Shown: positions 42,584 to 51,800 of the stretch, in pieces
Layout: the number at the start of each line of letters is the position of its first letter
Numbering within the stretch: position 1 is the first letter of the stretch
DNA from: CP2-2F sp034432555
Lineage (GTDB): Bacteria > Chloroflexota > Anaerolineae > Aggregatilineales > UBA2796
Length of the DNA stretch: 64,000 bases
NCBI GenBank assembly: GCA_034432555.1
Contig: DAOUBW010000001.1
Location: 1-64,000 of the forward strand
Reading direction: 5' to 3'
The notes under the pieces: model-generated
The model's input: only the letters and a program-made list of their open reading frames with translations
Told to the model about the DNA's origin: nothing
The model's database searches: none
Made by a program: the position numbers and the translations under genes

Positions 42584-42677
42584 GCTTCACATCACCTTAT
42601 CATATGCCTTCATAGCACTTCATACGCAAGGCTTGCCTTCCAAGTTGCGCCGCGATCCTGACGCTTGACCAACGCTT

Positions 42678-42707
42678 TTGATCCACCTTGACGCCGCCTG
42701 TTATAAT
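42678..42707 (+). promoter_or_regulatory. Promoter of the LysM/LCP operon, leaderless start
   Basis: TTGATC (42678-42683), 18-base spacer and a perfect TATAAT (42702-42707), with TG one base before it. The ATG at 42716 is only eight bases after the box, so the transcript probably begins at or very near the start codon. No ribosome site is present. Confidence 0.7.
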
Positions 42708-42715
42708 AGTGCGCG

Positions 42716-44197
42716 ATGAAACGAGCAAATGCACCCACTCAAACTTGCCCGATTTGTGAGGCGCGCCAGCCGCTAGAGGCACTCCGCTGCACAATGTGCG
42801 GCGCCGCTCTGCGTGGCACACCGCATATGGCATCCGCACCGCCGCCTGCTGCGCCCATCCCGCGCAGCACGCCGATTCGTGCTAATGCGCCGCTGCCTGT
42901 TGACTCTGACGCTGGCGAGGCAGATTTATATGAAGGTGCGCTACGCCCTTCGCCCGTGCCTATTGTGCTGATCGGCGCGTTAATTGCCATGCTGGTGCTA
43001 GGTGTCAGCCTAGCAGCCTTCATCAGCCAAAATTCGCCATCCAACATGGCAGGCGTTGCCGCGCAGCCAAGCGCAACTGATATACCGCCTAGCCTAACGC
43101 CTTCGCTAACGCCCAGCATCACCCTGACGCCTTTTCCCGGTGTGGACGTAAGCAGCCTTATCACGCCGATTGCTATCGTTGTACTGCCCACACTGCCGCC
43201 CACACCCACAAATTTCGCCTCCCCTACCTTCGCGGCAGATGCGCCTGAGTCAATGCGGCTGGCGCCGCCGCCGACCAACACACGCGCCCTGATTGTGCCA
43301 ACGCTAAACATCCCGACCGTGACGCCCGTGCCGCCAACGGTCACCTTAACGCCAACCCTCGGCCCTTGCATTCAGAAGGCAGCCGCCGGCGATACGCTCT
43401 ATGACATGGCAATTCGCTGCGGTCACCGCGATATTGCCATCATTGAGGCGATTCTGCGCCGCAACAACATGAGCAGTCCCTCCCAGCTTCAGGTTGGGCA
43501 AGAGATTGAAATTCCGCGTCCAACAGCCGTCGGCGGCTTGCTCGGCGAATCCGCGCCGCCGAGCGACGATCCGCTTGCCGCAGCGCGCATCGAGCCAACG
43601 CTACCGCCCGGCGTGATGTGGTACACCGTCAAAAAGGGCGAAACTGCCCTGAGCATCATCTTTGATCGCAACATCACCATGAGCATCCTCAGCAACCTGA
43701 ACCCTGAAGTCCTCTTTGAGGGCTGCGACTTCGGTCTGCCGGCGGGTGGTGGTTCTTGCCGAGTCATGGTTTATGAAGGGCAGCGCTTGCGCGTGCCAGC
43801 ACCCACACCGACACCGACTATTCCGCCCACGCTTACGGGCAGCGAAACACCGACACCGACCGCCACACCCACTGTGAACGCGCCCTTTAGTCAGTCACCC
43901 AGCGATAACATGCTCTTTGAGTCGTTCGAGCTGCCCACACTGCGCTGGCGCGCCAGTGGACAGCTTGGCATCGGTGAGGTCTACCTTGTGACGGTCATAG
44001 ATCGCACCAGTGGCGTTACCTACAATGTGACGACCCGCGAATTGTTCTTTCAAGTGCCTGCCGAATGGCAGCCTACTGATGGCAAACGCCATACCTTTGC
44101 ATGGCAGATCACGATTGCCACCCTGCGCGATGGTACTACCGTGATCCCAAGCCCACAGCAGACCGAAATCCGAACCTTTACGTGGCAAAGCCGCTGA
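42716..44197 (+). CDS. LysM membrane protein with zinc-ribbon head
   Basis: A 493-residue protein. A cytoplasmic zinc-ribbon-like patch (CPIC...CTMC, 11-28) is followed by one span (about 81-102), a Thr/Pro-rich stalk, two LysM domains (about 220-265 and 300-360) and a C-terminal beta-rich domain of a fold shared with the next protein (TFAWQITIA and FTW). It is anchored in the membrane with its LysM part in the wall. It probably senses or binds peptidoglycan. Two lipoprotein/LCP genes follow. Confidence 0.85.
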   Translation: MKRANAPTQTCPICEARQPLEALRCTMCGAALRGTPHMASAPPPAAPIPRSTPIRANAPLPVDSDAGEADLYEGALRPSPVPIVLIGALIAMLVLGVSLAAFISQNSPSNMAGVAAQPSATDIPPSLTPSLTPSITLTPFPGVDVSSLITPIAIVVLPTLPPTPTNFASPTFAADAPESMRLAPPPTNTRALIVPTLNIPTVTPVPPTVTLTPTLGPCIQKAAAGDTLYDMAIRCGHRDIAIIEAILRRNNMSSPSQLQVGQEIEIPRPTAVGGLLGESAPPSDDPLAAARIEPTLPPGVMWYTVKKGETALSIIFDRNITMSILSNLNPEVLFEGCDFGLPAGGGSCRVMVYEGQRLRVPAPTPTPTIPPTLTGSETPTPTATPTVNAPFSQSPSDNMLFESFELPTLRWRASGQLGIGEVYLVTVIDRTSGVTYNVTTRELFFQVPAEWQPTDGKRHTFAWQITIATLRDGTTVIPSPQQTEIRTFTWQSR

Positions 44198-44199
44198 GA

Positions 44200-45312
44200 A
44201 TGACCATGCCCATACCCTTTTTAACGCGCTGTGCCGCGCTGATTGCCTTTGCGCTGCTTCTGGCAGCCTGCCAAACCGATACGTTGCCGCAGCCAACCCT
44301 TGCGCCAACCACTAGCCCAGCACCGTCACCCTCTGCCTCACCTTCACCAACGGCAACACCACCCGTGACGAATACCCCCATTGTGCCGCCACAGATGCGC
44401 CCGATGATCGTTGCTACACAGCCCGAAGCACCTCTTGTGCGTGTGGAAGCACCGCAGCCAACAGCCACACCCCAGCCGCCGTGCATTGTGGCGCGACCGG
44501 GCGATACCCTCTTTGGCTTGCTGGCGCGCAGCGGCTTGTATGCTGAAACATCTCCCGAACTGTTGGCTGCCCTACGTGAGCTAAACGGCTTGCCGCCCGG
44601 CTCCAATAACATTCAGGCAGGTGCCACCTACTGCATTCCGCTGCCTACACCCACACCAACGCCCATCGGCTATGAGGCAACCCAAACTGTCGTGGCGCAA
44701 GAGCTGCCCGATCTGCCGCTGCGCGTCTTTGCAGAGGCAACCTACATCGTGAAGGAAGGCGAAAATATCACCACTGTCCAGTTGAACAGCGGTGCTACCC
44801 TGCGCGAAATTTGTGCCATGAATCCACCAAGCGTCATCAACTGCACGGGCTGCGATCTCACCAAGCCCATCGGTGCGCAAGGCTGCCGCCCAATTGTGGT
44901 GGTCGGGCAAGCCATTAAGGTGCCAGGTCCAACACCCACACCGACCATCACACCCACGCGCAGTGGCTTGGAGACCGCCACCCCAACGCCGCCTTATGCC
45001 TTGCCCAACGTTGCCTCGCCCATTAATGGTGCAACGGTTAGCGGCACTGTGCAGCTTATTTGGCTGCCCGTAACCGTCCTTCAACCTGATGAGTTTTATG
45101 TGATCATCTGGTCAGATATGACGCGCCAGCAATCTTGGCAGCATACCACCCGCGCCAGCACCTACCGCCTGCCCGCCGAACTGGCACCGCCCAGTGGTGA
45201 ACGGCATACTATCAATTGGCAAGTTGGCGTAGCACGTGAACAAGCCGATGGCAGCTATTTGATCATCAGCCCGTGGAGCCTGATTTACACCTTCACGTGG
45301 CAAGGAGAATGA
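44200..45312 (+). CDS. LysM lipoprotein
   Basis: A protein of about 370 residues with signal and lipobox LLLAAC, a Thr/Pro-rich linker and two LysM-like units (one near residues 90-145, IVARPGDTLFGLLARSG, and one near 180-245, YIVKEGENITTV). The C-terminal domain (about 265-370) resembles that of the preceding protein (FTWQGE end), so the two are paralogous in part. It should be anchored to the outer face of the membrane. The start at 44200 follows the stop of the preceding gene by two bases. Confidence 0.82.
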   Translation: MTMPIPFLTRCAALIAFALLLAACQTDTLPQPTLAPTTSPAPSPSASPSPTATPPVTNTPIVPPQMRPMIVATQPEAPLVRVEAPQPTATPQPPCIVARPGDTLFGLLARSGLYAETSPELLAALRELNGLPPGSNNIQAGATYCIPLPTPTPTPIGYEATQTVVAQELPDLPLRVFAEATYIVKEGENITTVQLNSGATLREICAMNPPSVINCTGCDLTKPIGAQGCRPIVVVGQAIKVPGPTPTPTITPTRSGLETATPTPPYALPNVASPINGATVSGTVQLIWLPVTVLQPDEFYVIIWSDMTRQQSWQHTTRASTYRLPAELAPPSGERHTINWQVGVAREQADGSYLIISPWSLIYTFTWQGE

Positions 45313-45318
45313 CCAACC

Positions 45319-46752
45319 ATGCGTATTTCACCACTTTTCGTGCTGGTGATCGTGATTATTGCCGCCCTAGTGACGGCAGGCGCCGCTGCCGCTACCTATA
45401 TCGGTGTGCGCCAGATTGTGCTGCAATCACCAATTGAACTACCGCCGCCACCGCAAGTTGGCGCGCCGCAGCCAACAGCTATCCCACTCTTAGCTGCAAC
45501 ACCAACGACCAGTGCTGTCCCCGAATCGACGTCTGTTGCTGTCAACCCGACACCTGAGGCACCGCCTGACGGCAGCGCGATCCCCGTCTGGACAGACCCA
45601 AAGCGCGTGACGATCTTGATCTTGGGCGTGGATCAGCGTCCCGGTGAAACAGGTCCTTTCCGCACCGATACAATTATTGTGCTGAGCGTTGATCCGATCC
45701 GCAAAACGGCTGCTATGCTCTCCATCCCCCGTGATGTGTGGGTGAAAATTCCCGACATCAACGCGCCGCTTTCGCCAAACCGCATCAACGCGGCGAACTT
45801 CATCGGCGATCAGCTTAATTATCCGCCGAACGGTGCAGGTCCGAAGTTGGCGGCGCGTGCCGTTGAAGGCTTGCTCGGCATCCCGATTCACCGCTATGTG
45901 TTGGTGAACTTTGAGGCATTTCGCACCGTGATTGACGCGCTAGGTGAAGTGACCGTCTGCCCAACTGAGCGCATCTTTGATGATCAGTATCCCGATTATG
46001 AGACCTACGGCGTTATCACGGTCGAGTTTCAGCCGGGCTGCCAAGCACTAGACTCGACCAAGCTGCTGCAATATGCGCGTGTGCGCCACAACGCCGGCGA
46101 TGACTTTGGGCGTGCCAGCCGCCAGCAAGAGGTGATCCGCGCTGTCCGTGAGCGCGCCTTAAGTCTAGGTGGCGTGGCGGCGTTGTTCGGGCAGGCAGGC
46201 GCGATCTGGGAATCGCTTGCCGAAAACATCCGCACCGACTTGACCTTTGATGAGATTTTGGCACTAGCAAACCTTGCCCAAGAGATCGGCGATATTCAAT
46301 CCGCCGTGCTGACCTTGCGCCGCGAAGGGCAGGGCGGACAGCTCCTCTATAGCACGCTGCCAAGCGGTGAGCAAGTGCTTTCGCCCATCGCCGAGGAAGT
46401 TTTCACGCTGGTGGTGCGCCTGTTCGATTCAGGCACAGGTGCGCCGTCTGGCTCATTGGCTGGCGCGGAGAACGCCCGCCTTTTTGTGGAGAACGGCGCT
46501 TTCATAGACGGCTTGGCTGCCCAAACCCGTGATCGGTTGATTGGCGAAGGCTTTAACGTGGTGGAGATCGGCACGATCAAGAGCGATTTTCCCTACCCCA
46601 AGACGGAGATCCACGTCTATACCGGAAAGATGCAAACAGCGCGCTACCTTGCCGAAGTGCTAGGCTTAGATGGCACTGCTATCAAGGTTGAGACGGACGC
46701 ACCGCCCGGCATAGATATTAAGCTGATCATCGGGCAGGATTTAGGACGCTAA
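45319..46752 (+). CDS. LCP-family (LytR-CpsA-Psr) glycopolymer transferase
   Basis: A 477-residue membrane protein: N-terminal span (about 5-27), Thr/Pro-rich linker, an LCP domain (about 95-265) with ILGVDQRPGE, FRTDTIIVLSVD, SIPRDVWV and NRINAAN, and a C-terminal LytR_C domain (about 380-475). LCP proteins attach wall polymers to peptidoglycan from lipid carriers, using arginines and acids present here. AAGGAG lies about 11 bases before the ATG. The two upstream LysM genes may help target it. Confidence 0.93.
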   Translation: MRISPLFVLVIVIIAALVTAGAAAATYIGVRQIVLQSPIELPPPPQVGAPQPTAIPLLAATPTTSAVPESTSVAVNPTPEAPPDGSAIPVWTDPKRVTILILGVDQRPGETGPFRTDTIIVLSVDPIRKTAAMLSIPRDVWVKIPDINAPLSPNRINAANFIGDQLNYPPNGAGPKLAARAVEGLLGIPIHRYVLVNFEAFRTVIDALGEVTVCPTERIFDDQYPDYETYGVITVEFQPGCQALDSTKLLQYARVRHNAGDDFGRASRQQEVIRAVRERALSLGGVAALFGQAGAIWESLAENIRTDLTFDEILALANLAQEIGDIQSAVLTLRREGQGGQLLYSTLPSGEQVLSPIAEEVFTLVVRLFDSGTGAPSGSLAGAENARLFVENGAFIDGLAAQTRDRLIGEGFNVVEIGTIKSDFPYPKTEIHVYTGKMQTARYLAEVLGLDGTAIKVETDAPPGIDIKLIIGQDLGR

Positions 46753-46776
46753 CCAAGCGCCCTAATGTGCCTGCGC

Positions 46777-47598
46777 TCACTGACCACTGAGTTCGCGCAC
46801 ATCCTGCGGACCAACTTTTGCCACCAGATGGCACGCCACACAGGCTGTGTTTCGCAGGGTTTCATCCATGAAGAACTTATCGGCGTTCAACGGCTGCGCT
46901 TTGTGCGCCTGATGGCAGTCTGAGCAGAAAAGCTGCACCTCGATTATCTCTAGGCTAGTCGGTGGTGAATTGCCGCTTTCGGCAAGTGCTTCCTGCAAGC
47001 CCGCACCAATGGTCAGGCTGCCGCCACGCAGAAAAACCGCTTGTGCCTGTGGCAGGTAAGTGTGGAAGTGGTTGTTGATGCCGTCCAGCTTCAGCAGTGC
47101 CTCACTGTGGCAGGTGGCACACGAGGCATTCGCCAGCCAGCCCGTCTTAGTGCGCTGCTTCTCGATGGTTGGATCGTCCTGCCCCGCCAAGTAGATCAGC
47201 GCGTCGTAAGCGCCAAGCGCCACTGTTGTGATGCGGTGCGGCAAGCTACTATCACCGCGATGGCAGTCAATGCACTTAAACGGCTCAGCATTAGCGGTTT
47301 GCGCGGCGTGATAATGAACAGTCGAGAGATCAGGGATCGCCTCAGTGGGATGATCAAGCGCGTAGTAGGCGCGGTTGTAGTAGGTGATCTCGGGTGCGGT
47401 GTGGCAGCTAATGCAGAAGGTATCGTGTTCCTCAAGCGCAGAGGCAACCACAAAGCTCAGGCTGCCAAGCATGATGAGCGCGAAAAAGCCCACCAACAAG
47501 TAAAGTTGCCAACGCCTGCGGCGCGGCTTACTTGCCGCTACCGAAGGTGGCAGTGGCGAAGGGATGTTAGGTAAGGTATCCATAGCGGCAGCCATCAC
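46777..47598 (-). CDS. Membrane-anchored five-haem cytochrome c (NapC/NirT type)
   Basis: A 273-residue protein with one N-terminal span (about 33-52) and five CxxCH motifs (CISCH, CIDCH, CATCH, CSDCH, CACH-type CVACH). The first lies soon after the span, as in NapC/NirT and NrfH-like proteins that link quinol to periplasmic enzymes. The ATG overlaps the stop of the molybdoenzyme gene by four bases, so they are coupled. Inference: it carries electrons between the enzyme and the quinone pool or a terminal oxidase. Confidence 0.9.
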   Translation of the reverse strand: MMAAAMDTLPNIPSPLPPSVAASKPRRRRWQLYLLVGFFALIMLGSLSFVVASALEEHDTFCISCHTAPEITYYNRAYYALDHPTEAIPDLSTVHYHAAQTANAEPFKCIDCHRGDSSLPHRITTVALGAYDALIYLAGQDDPTIEKQRTKTGWLANASCATCHSEALLKLDGINNHFHTYLPQAQAVFLRGGSLTIGAGLQEALAESGNSPPTSLEIIEVQLFCSDCHQAHKAQPLNADKFFMDETLRNTACVACHLVAKVGPQDVRELSGQ

Positions 47599-48698
47599 AC
47601 AGCGCGCAGCGAACGGCGGTGGATGGCATCCGTGCCATTGGGGAAGGCACCACCAAACAAGCCGCGTGCTTCTGTGTTCTGTACAAAGCCGCTTTCATCC
47701 GTGGCACGCACACCAATCCGATAGACGCCCGGCGCAGGCAGCGTCCACGTCACATGCCACTGCGTCCATGCTAACGGCGAGCCGCCACTTGGCACAAGCG
47801 TGGCAGGCATCCACTCGCCGTCATCAATCTGCACTTCCACCGCCGCGATCTCGCGCTTGCCTGCCACTGCCACGCCTTGCAGCACAAGCGTTGTGCCAGC
47901 CGCGATCTCGGCGTTATCGCTCGGCGTGTGGATGATAGATTTGGTGCGAATATCCGCCACATTAGACCAACCGCGTGATTCCCAATAGCCTCTATAGTCA
48001 TAATCGATAAATTCTATTCGCGTCAGCCAGCGCGGCATCTTCTGCCCATACAAGCCGGGAATATGCACGCGCAGCGGGAAGCCGTGTTCAACGGTTAGCG
48101 GCTCGTCGTTCATCTCGTAGGCAAGCAACGTTTCAGGGTGCAGCATCCATTCGGTGGTGACGGAGGTCGAATAGCTATCTGCCGCCTCAAATTTGACGTG
48201 CGTCGCAGCGGCTTTGGGCTGCACACGCGCCACAATCTCGCTGAACAGCACGCCACGCCACGTCAGGTTGCCGATCAGGGTGCCGCCCGTTGGGTTGGAG
48301 ATGCATTCCAGCGTGCGCGTTTCAGTGATGGCAGGCATGGCGCGCAGGTCAGCAAGGGTGAAGGTCAGCGGCGAATCGACCAAACCATCCACACTGAGCG
48401 ACCATGTTTCTCCATTGACCCTAGGTGTATTGTTGTAGTCATATTGCGTTATGTAGAGGTTAGCAACATCGGTCAGGACGGGGCGATCATAGGTGAGGAG
48501 GCTAAACGGCGTGTCCGCAGCCTCAGGCAGTGTGGGTAGTGTGGCAGCGGGCGTGTGGGTTGCCTGTGCGCTGCCGGGTGCATAGACTGTCGGGACGATC
48601 ATATCGGCGGGACGGCAAGCCGCTGCCAGTGCCGAGCCTGTGATCGCAATCAGGAAGCCGCGCCGTGAAAGTCGGCTTGGTGGTTGGGAATCAGCCAT
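47595..48698 (-). CDS. Sulfite-oxidase-family molybdoenzyme, Tat-exported
   Basis: A protein of about 367 residues. The twin-arginine motif SRRGFL (11-16) and a hydrophobic stretch mark Tat export; Cys28 near LAAAC may be a lipid anchor. The Mo-cofactor domain has the ligand Cys131 (RTLECISNPTGG), and a dimer domain (about 265-365) completes the sulfite oxidase layout. It may oxidise sulfite or reduce another sulfoxide-type compound. ATG 48698 has AGGTG nine bases upstream. It is followed by the five-haem cytochrome. Confidence 0.9.
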   Translation of the reverse strand: MADSQPPSRLSRRGFLIAITGSALAAACRPADMIVPTVYAPGSAQATHTPAATLPTLPEAADTPFSLLTYDRPVLTDVANLYITQYDYNNTPRVNGETWSLSVDGLVDSPLTFTLADLRAMPAITETRTLECISNPTGGTLIGNLTWRGVLFSEIVARVQPKAAATHVKFEAADSYSTSVTTEWMLHPETLLAYEMNDEPLTVEHGFPLRVHIPGLYGQKMPRWLTRIEFIDYDYRGYWESRGWSNVADIRTKSIIHTPSDNAEIAAGTTLVLQGVAVAGKREIAAVEVQIDDGEWMPATLVPSGGSPLAWTQWHVTWTLPAPGVYRIGVRATDESGFVQNTEARGLFGGAFPNGTDAIHRRSLRAV

Positions 48699-48882
48699 AT
48701 AAAACACACCTAAAGATAACTCAGTAAACGTTATGTGCCTAGAGTATGGCTGAACGCCACACCTTACTTTATTCTAGCCCTGATCAGCGTGCTTTTCCCA
48801 AAGAAAGTGATGAAAAACTAGCGCCTATGCAACAAGCACATTACAATACACCTGTTTCCCTAAACACACACGGATTCCTACA

Positions 48883-51800
48883 GTGGCAAATCTGATTGGG
48901 CAGCAATTAGGGCAGTATGAGATCACTGCGCTTGTTGGTGAAGGCGGCATGGCGACTGTCTACCGCGCACGCCAAGCCTCTATTAAACGTGATGTGGCAA
49001 TTAAAGTCATTAAAGTTAACCTCGCGCAGTCAAGCGATTTTGTAACACGCTTTGGGCGTGAAGCGCAGACGGTTGCCAGCCTGAGCCACCCCCATATTCT
49101 GAAGGTGTTTGATTACGGTCAGCAGCAGGGCTTGCTCTATTTGGTGATGGAACTGCTGAGTGGTGGTAGCCTTGCAGCGACCCTGAAGCGCGGCGCGCTG
49201 CCGCCCGACCGCGTGCTGCGAATCCTTGAACAGATCAGCGGCGCGCTGGATTACGCACATGGGCAGAACATCATCCACCGCGACCTGAAACCGCAAAATG
49301 TGCTGCTGGATGCCATGAACAACGTCTTTCTGACCGATTTTGGCATCGCCAAGATCGTGACGGATGTCACGTCTGTCACCATGACGGGACAGATGATGGG
49401 AACGCCTGCCTACATGGCGCCCGAACAGTGGCGTGGTGAAACGCCATTGCCCACTCTGGATATTTATGCGCTTGGCATCATGCTTTATGAGATGTTGACT
49501 GGCGATCTGCCCTTCAAGGCAGATACACCTTTCGCCATGATGTACGCGCACAGCAGCACACCGCCGCCCGCCTTAAGCACTGCACGCCCTGATCTTGCGC
49601 CTGCTATGGATGCTGTGTTGCAAAGGGCGCTTGCCAAAGAACCAGCCGACCGTTTCCAAAGTGCCGGTGAATTAGCGCTTGCCTTCCGCGATGCCCTTGA
49701 AGGGCGCACTGCGCCTTTCGTCAGCACACAGACGCCTACCGGCAAAGCGCTGCCGCGCCAAAGCGGACTCGGCGCCGAACAGACACTCCCAAAGCGCCTT
49801 GCACCATCGCCAAGCAGCCGTTTGCCGCTGCTGATCGGCAGTGTGCTTGTCATCTTGTTGTTGGCAGGTGTGTTATTTTTGCTGCTCACCAATCCCGCCA
49901 CTACACCGAGCGTTGCCCAAGCCTCAGCCACGCCCAGTCAGGCGCTTGCACCAACCACCGCGCTGCCCACCAACACCGATCCACCGCCCGTGCCTGCCAC
50001 ACGCACAGATGCGCCGCCGACCGCCACACTTGAGGCTGTTGCACCAACGCTGCTGTCTGGCACGCAGCTTGCCCAAGCACCTAGTAGCCCAACGCTCACC
50101 GCCACCGACGCACCGACTGAGGTGCCAACCATTGCGCCTACTGACACGCCAAGCGCCACTGCCAGCCCAACGGCTACCCTAACGCCCACCCATACACCGT
50201 CCGCTGATCTGCGCGCTATTGCCGAGCAAACAGCGGCAGCCATTGCCACACAAACAGCGGTCATCATCGGACAGACTGCTCAGGCAGTTCAGCTTGAGAC
50301 GTTGGTTGCCCAACAAGTGCTTGCCTTTGCCCAAACCAGCACCGCACAGGCAGTTGCCTCGTTCACGGCAACCTTCACGCCCACAGCCACGCCCACTTTG
50401 ACTGTCACACCGACCCTGACCGCCACCTTGACGCCAACCAGCACCTTCAGCCCAACGCCAAGCCTCACGCCCACCGAGACGCCCTCGGCGACCGCCACCT
50501 CTAGCCCAACGCCAAGCCTGACGCCCACCGAGACGCCCTCGGCAACGCCAACGCCGTTCATCACGCCCACTGTGAACGCTGAGGCACTTGCCAGCCGTGC
50601 GCTAGGCTATAACATGACTGTTGAAGGTGCTATTGACTCCGAGACGCCCTTTACCGAATGGCGTTTGCGCGGCAACTTTGGCGATAAGCTGCAAATCAGC
50701 GTCAGTGTGGTCAGCGGTAGCCTGATCCCAGTGGTGCGCCTACTGGACTCACAAGGCAATTTTGTTGATTGGAACGATGGCGGCGGCTTGCTGAACACCT
50801 TCCCACTGCCTAAAGATGATGACTATATCATCTACATCTCGCGCCGCAATTTAGAGCGCGGCACAACCAGCGGTAGCTACATCCTCAACGTGACCCTGCT
50901 AGAGCGCGGCTTGCGTCCTACCGAGACGCCTTCGCCCACGCCTGTGCCAAGCGCAACGCCCACACCGCTGCCAACACTCACCCTGACGCCGAGCAGCACG
51001 CCCATCCGCGCCTTGCAGTTTGGCGGTGAATTTGGCGGCTATCTGCCTTCTGCTACTGCCGTTGATCAGTGGACGTTCAATGGCAAGGCGCAAGAGGTGA
51101 TCGCGCTGCGTGCGCTGCCGCTTGGCGAGAGCAACCTCACCTTGCGCGCTGCCGTGAAAGGACCTGGCTTGCCCGATAGCGGCGAGGTCGCACCACAAGG
51201 CGAACTCACGCGCTTGGTGCTGCCTGTTGACGGTCAGTATACTGTTGAGGTTGGCGTGCTAGGCGGCGAACGCGGACAGTACACCGTGCGCCTAGAGCGC
51301 CTGCCGACCAGCCCTGATTTTACGCCTGTGCCGACTAACTTTCTGCGCTATGGCGATGCCATCCGCAGCTTTGTGAATGACAGCGCACCCGAACAGCTTT
51401 ACACCTTTGAAGGCGTCGCTGGTGATCGCATCACCATCACGGCGCGCATTGGCGGCATTGGCGATCCAATCCTCGAACTGCGCGATCCGAATGGCGTTAT
51501 CATCGCCCAGAATGATGACACGAACGGCATCACCGATGCCAGCATCGAGGCATTTACGCTGCCTGTCAACGGCATCTACACTATTCGCGTTACGCGTTAT
51601 TCACGGCGCACAGGCGGTGAGTTCATCCTGCGCCTAACCCTTGAGCCACCGCTGGTGCCTGCCCTTGGCAGCTATCCGCCGCCGCGCTTGCTGCCCGAAG
51701 GCGAACCACTGCTCACCTACGGCGAAACGCTGAACGGCAGCCTAAATTACCGTCAGGCACGCCGCTTCATCATCCTTGGGCGGCGCGGCGACTCAGTCAT

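Noticed and set aside
50449..50556. Tandem repeat as a CRISPR or mobile element
   Set aside because: Only two in-frame copies within the Thr/Pro stalk of a kinase and no spacer structure.
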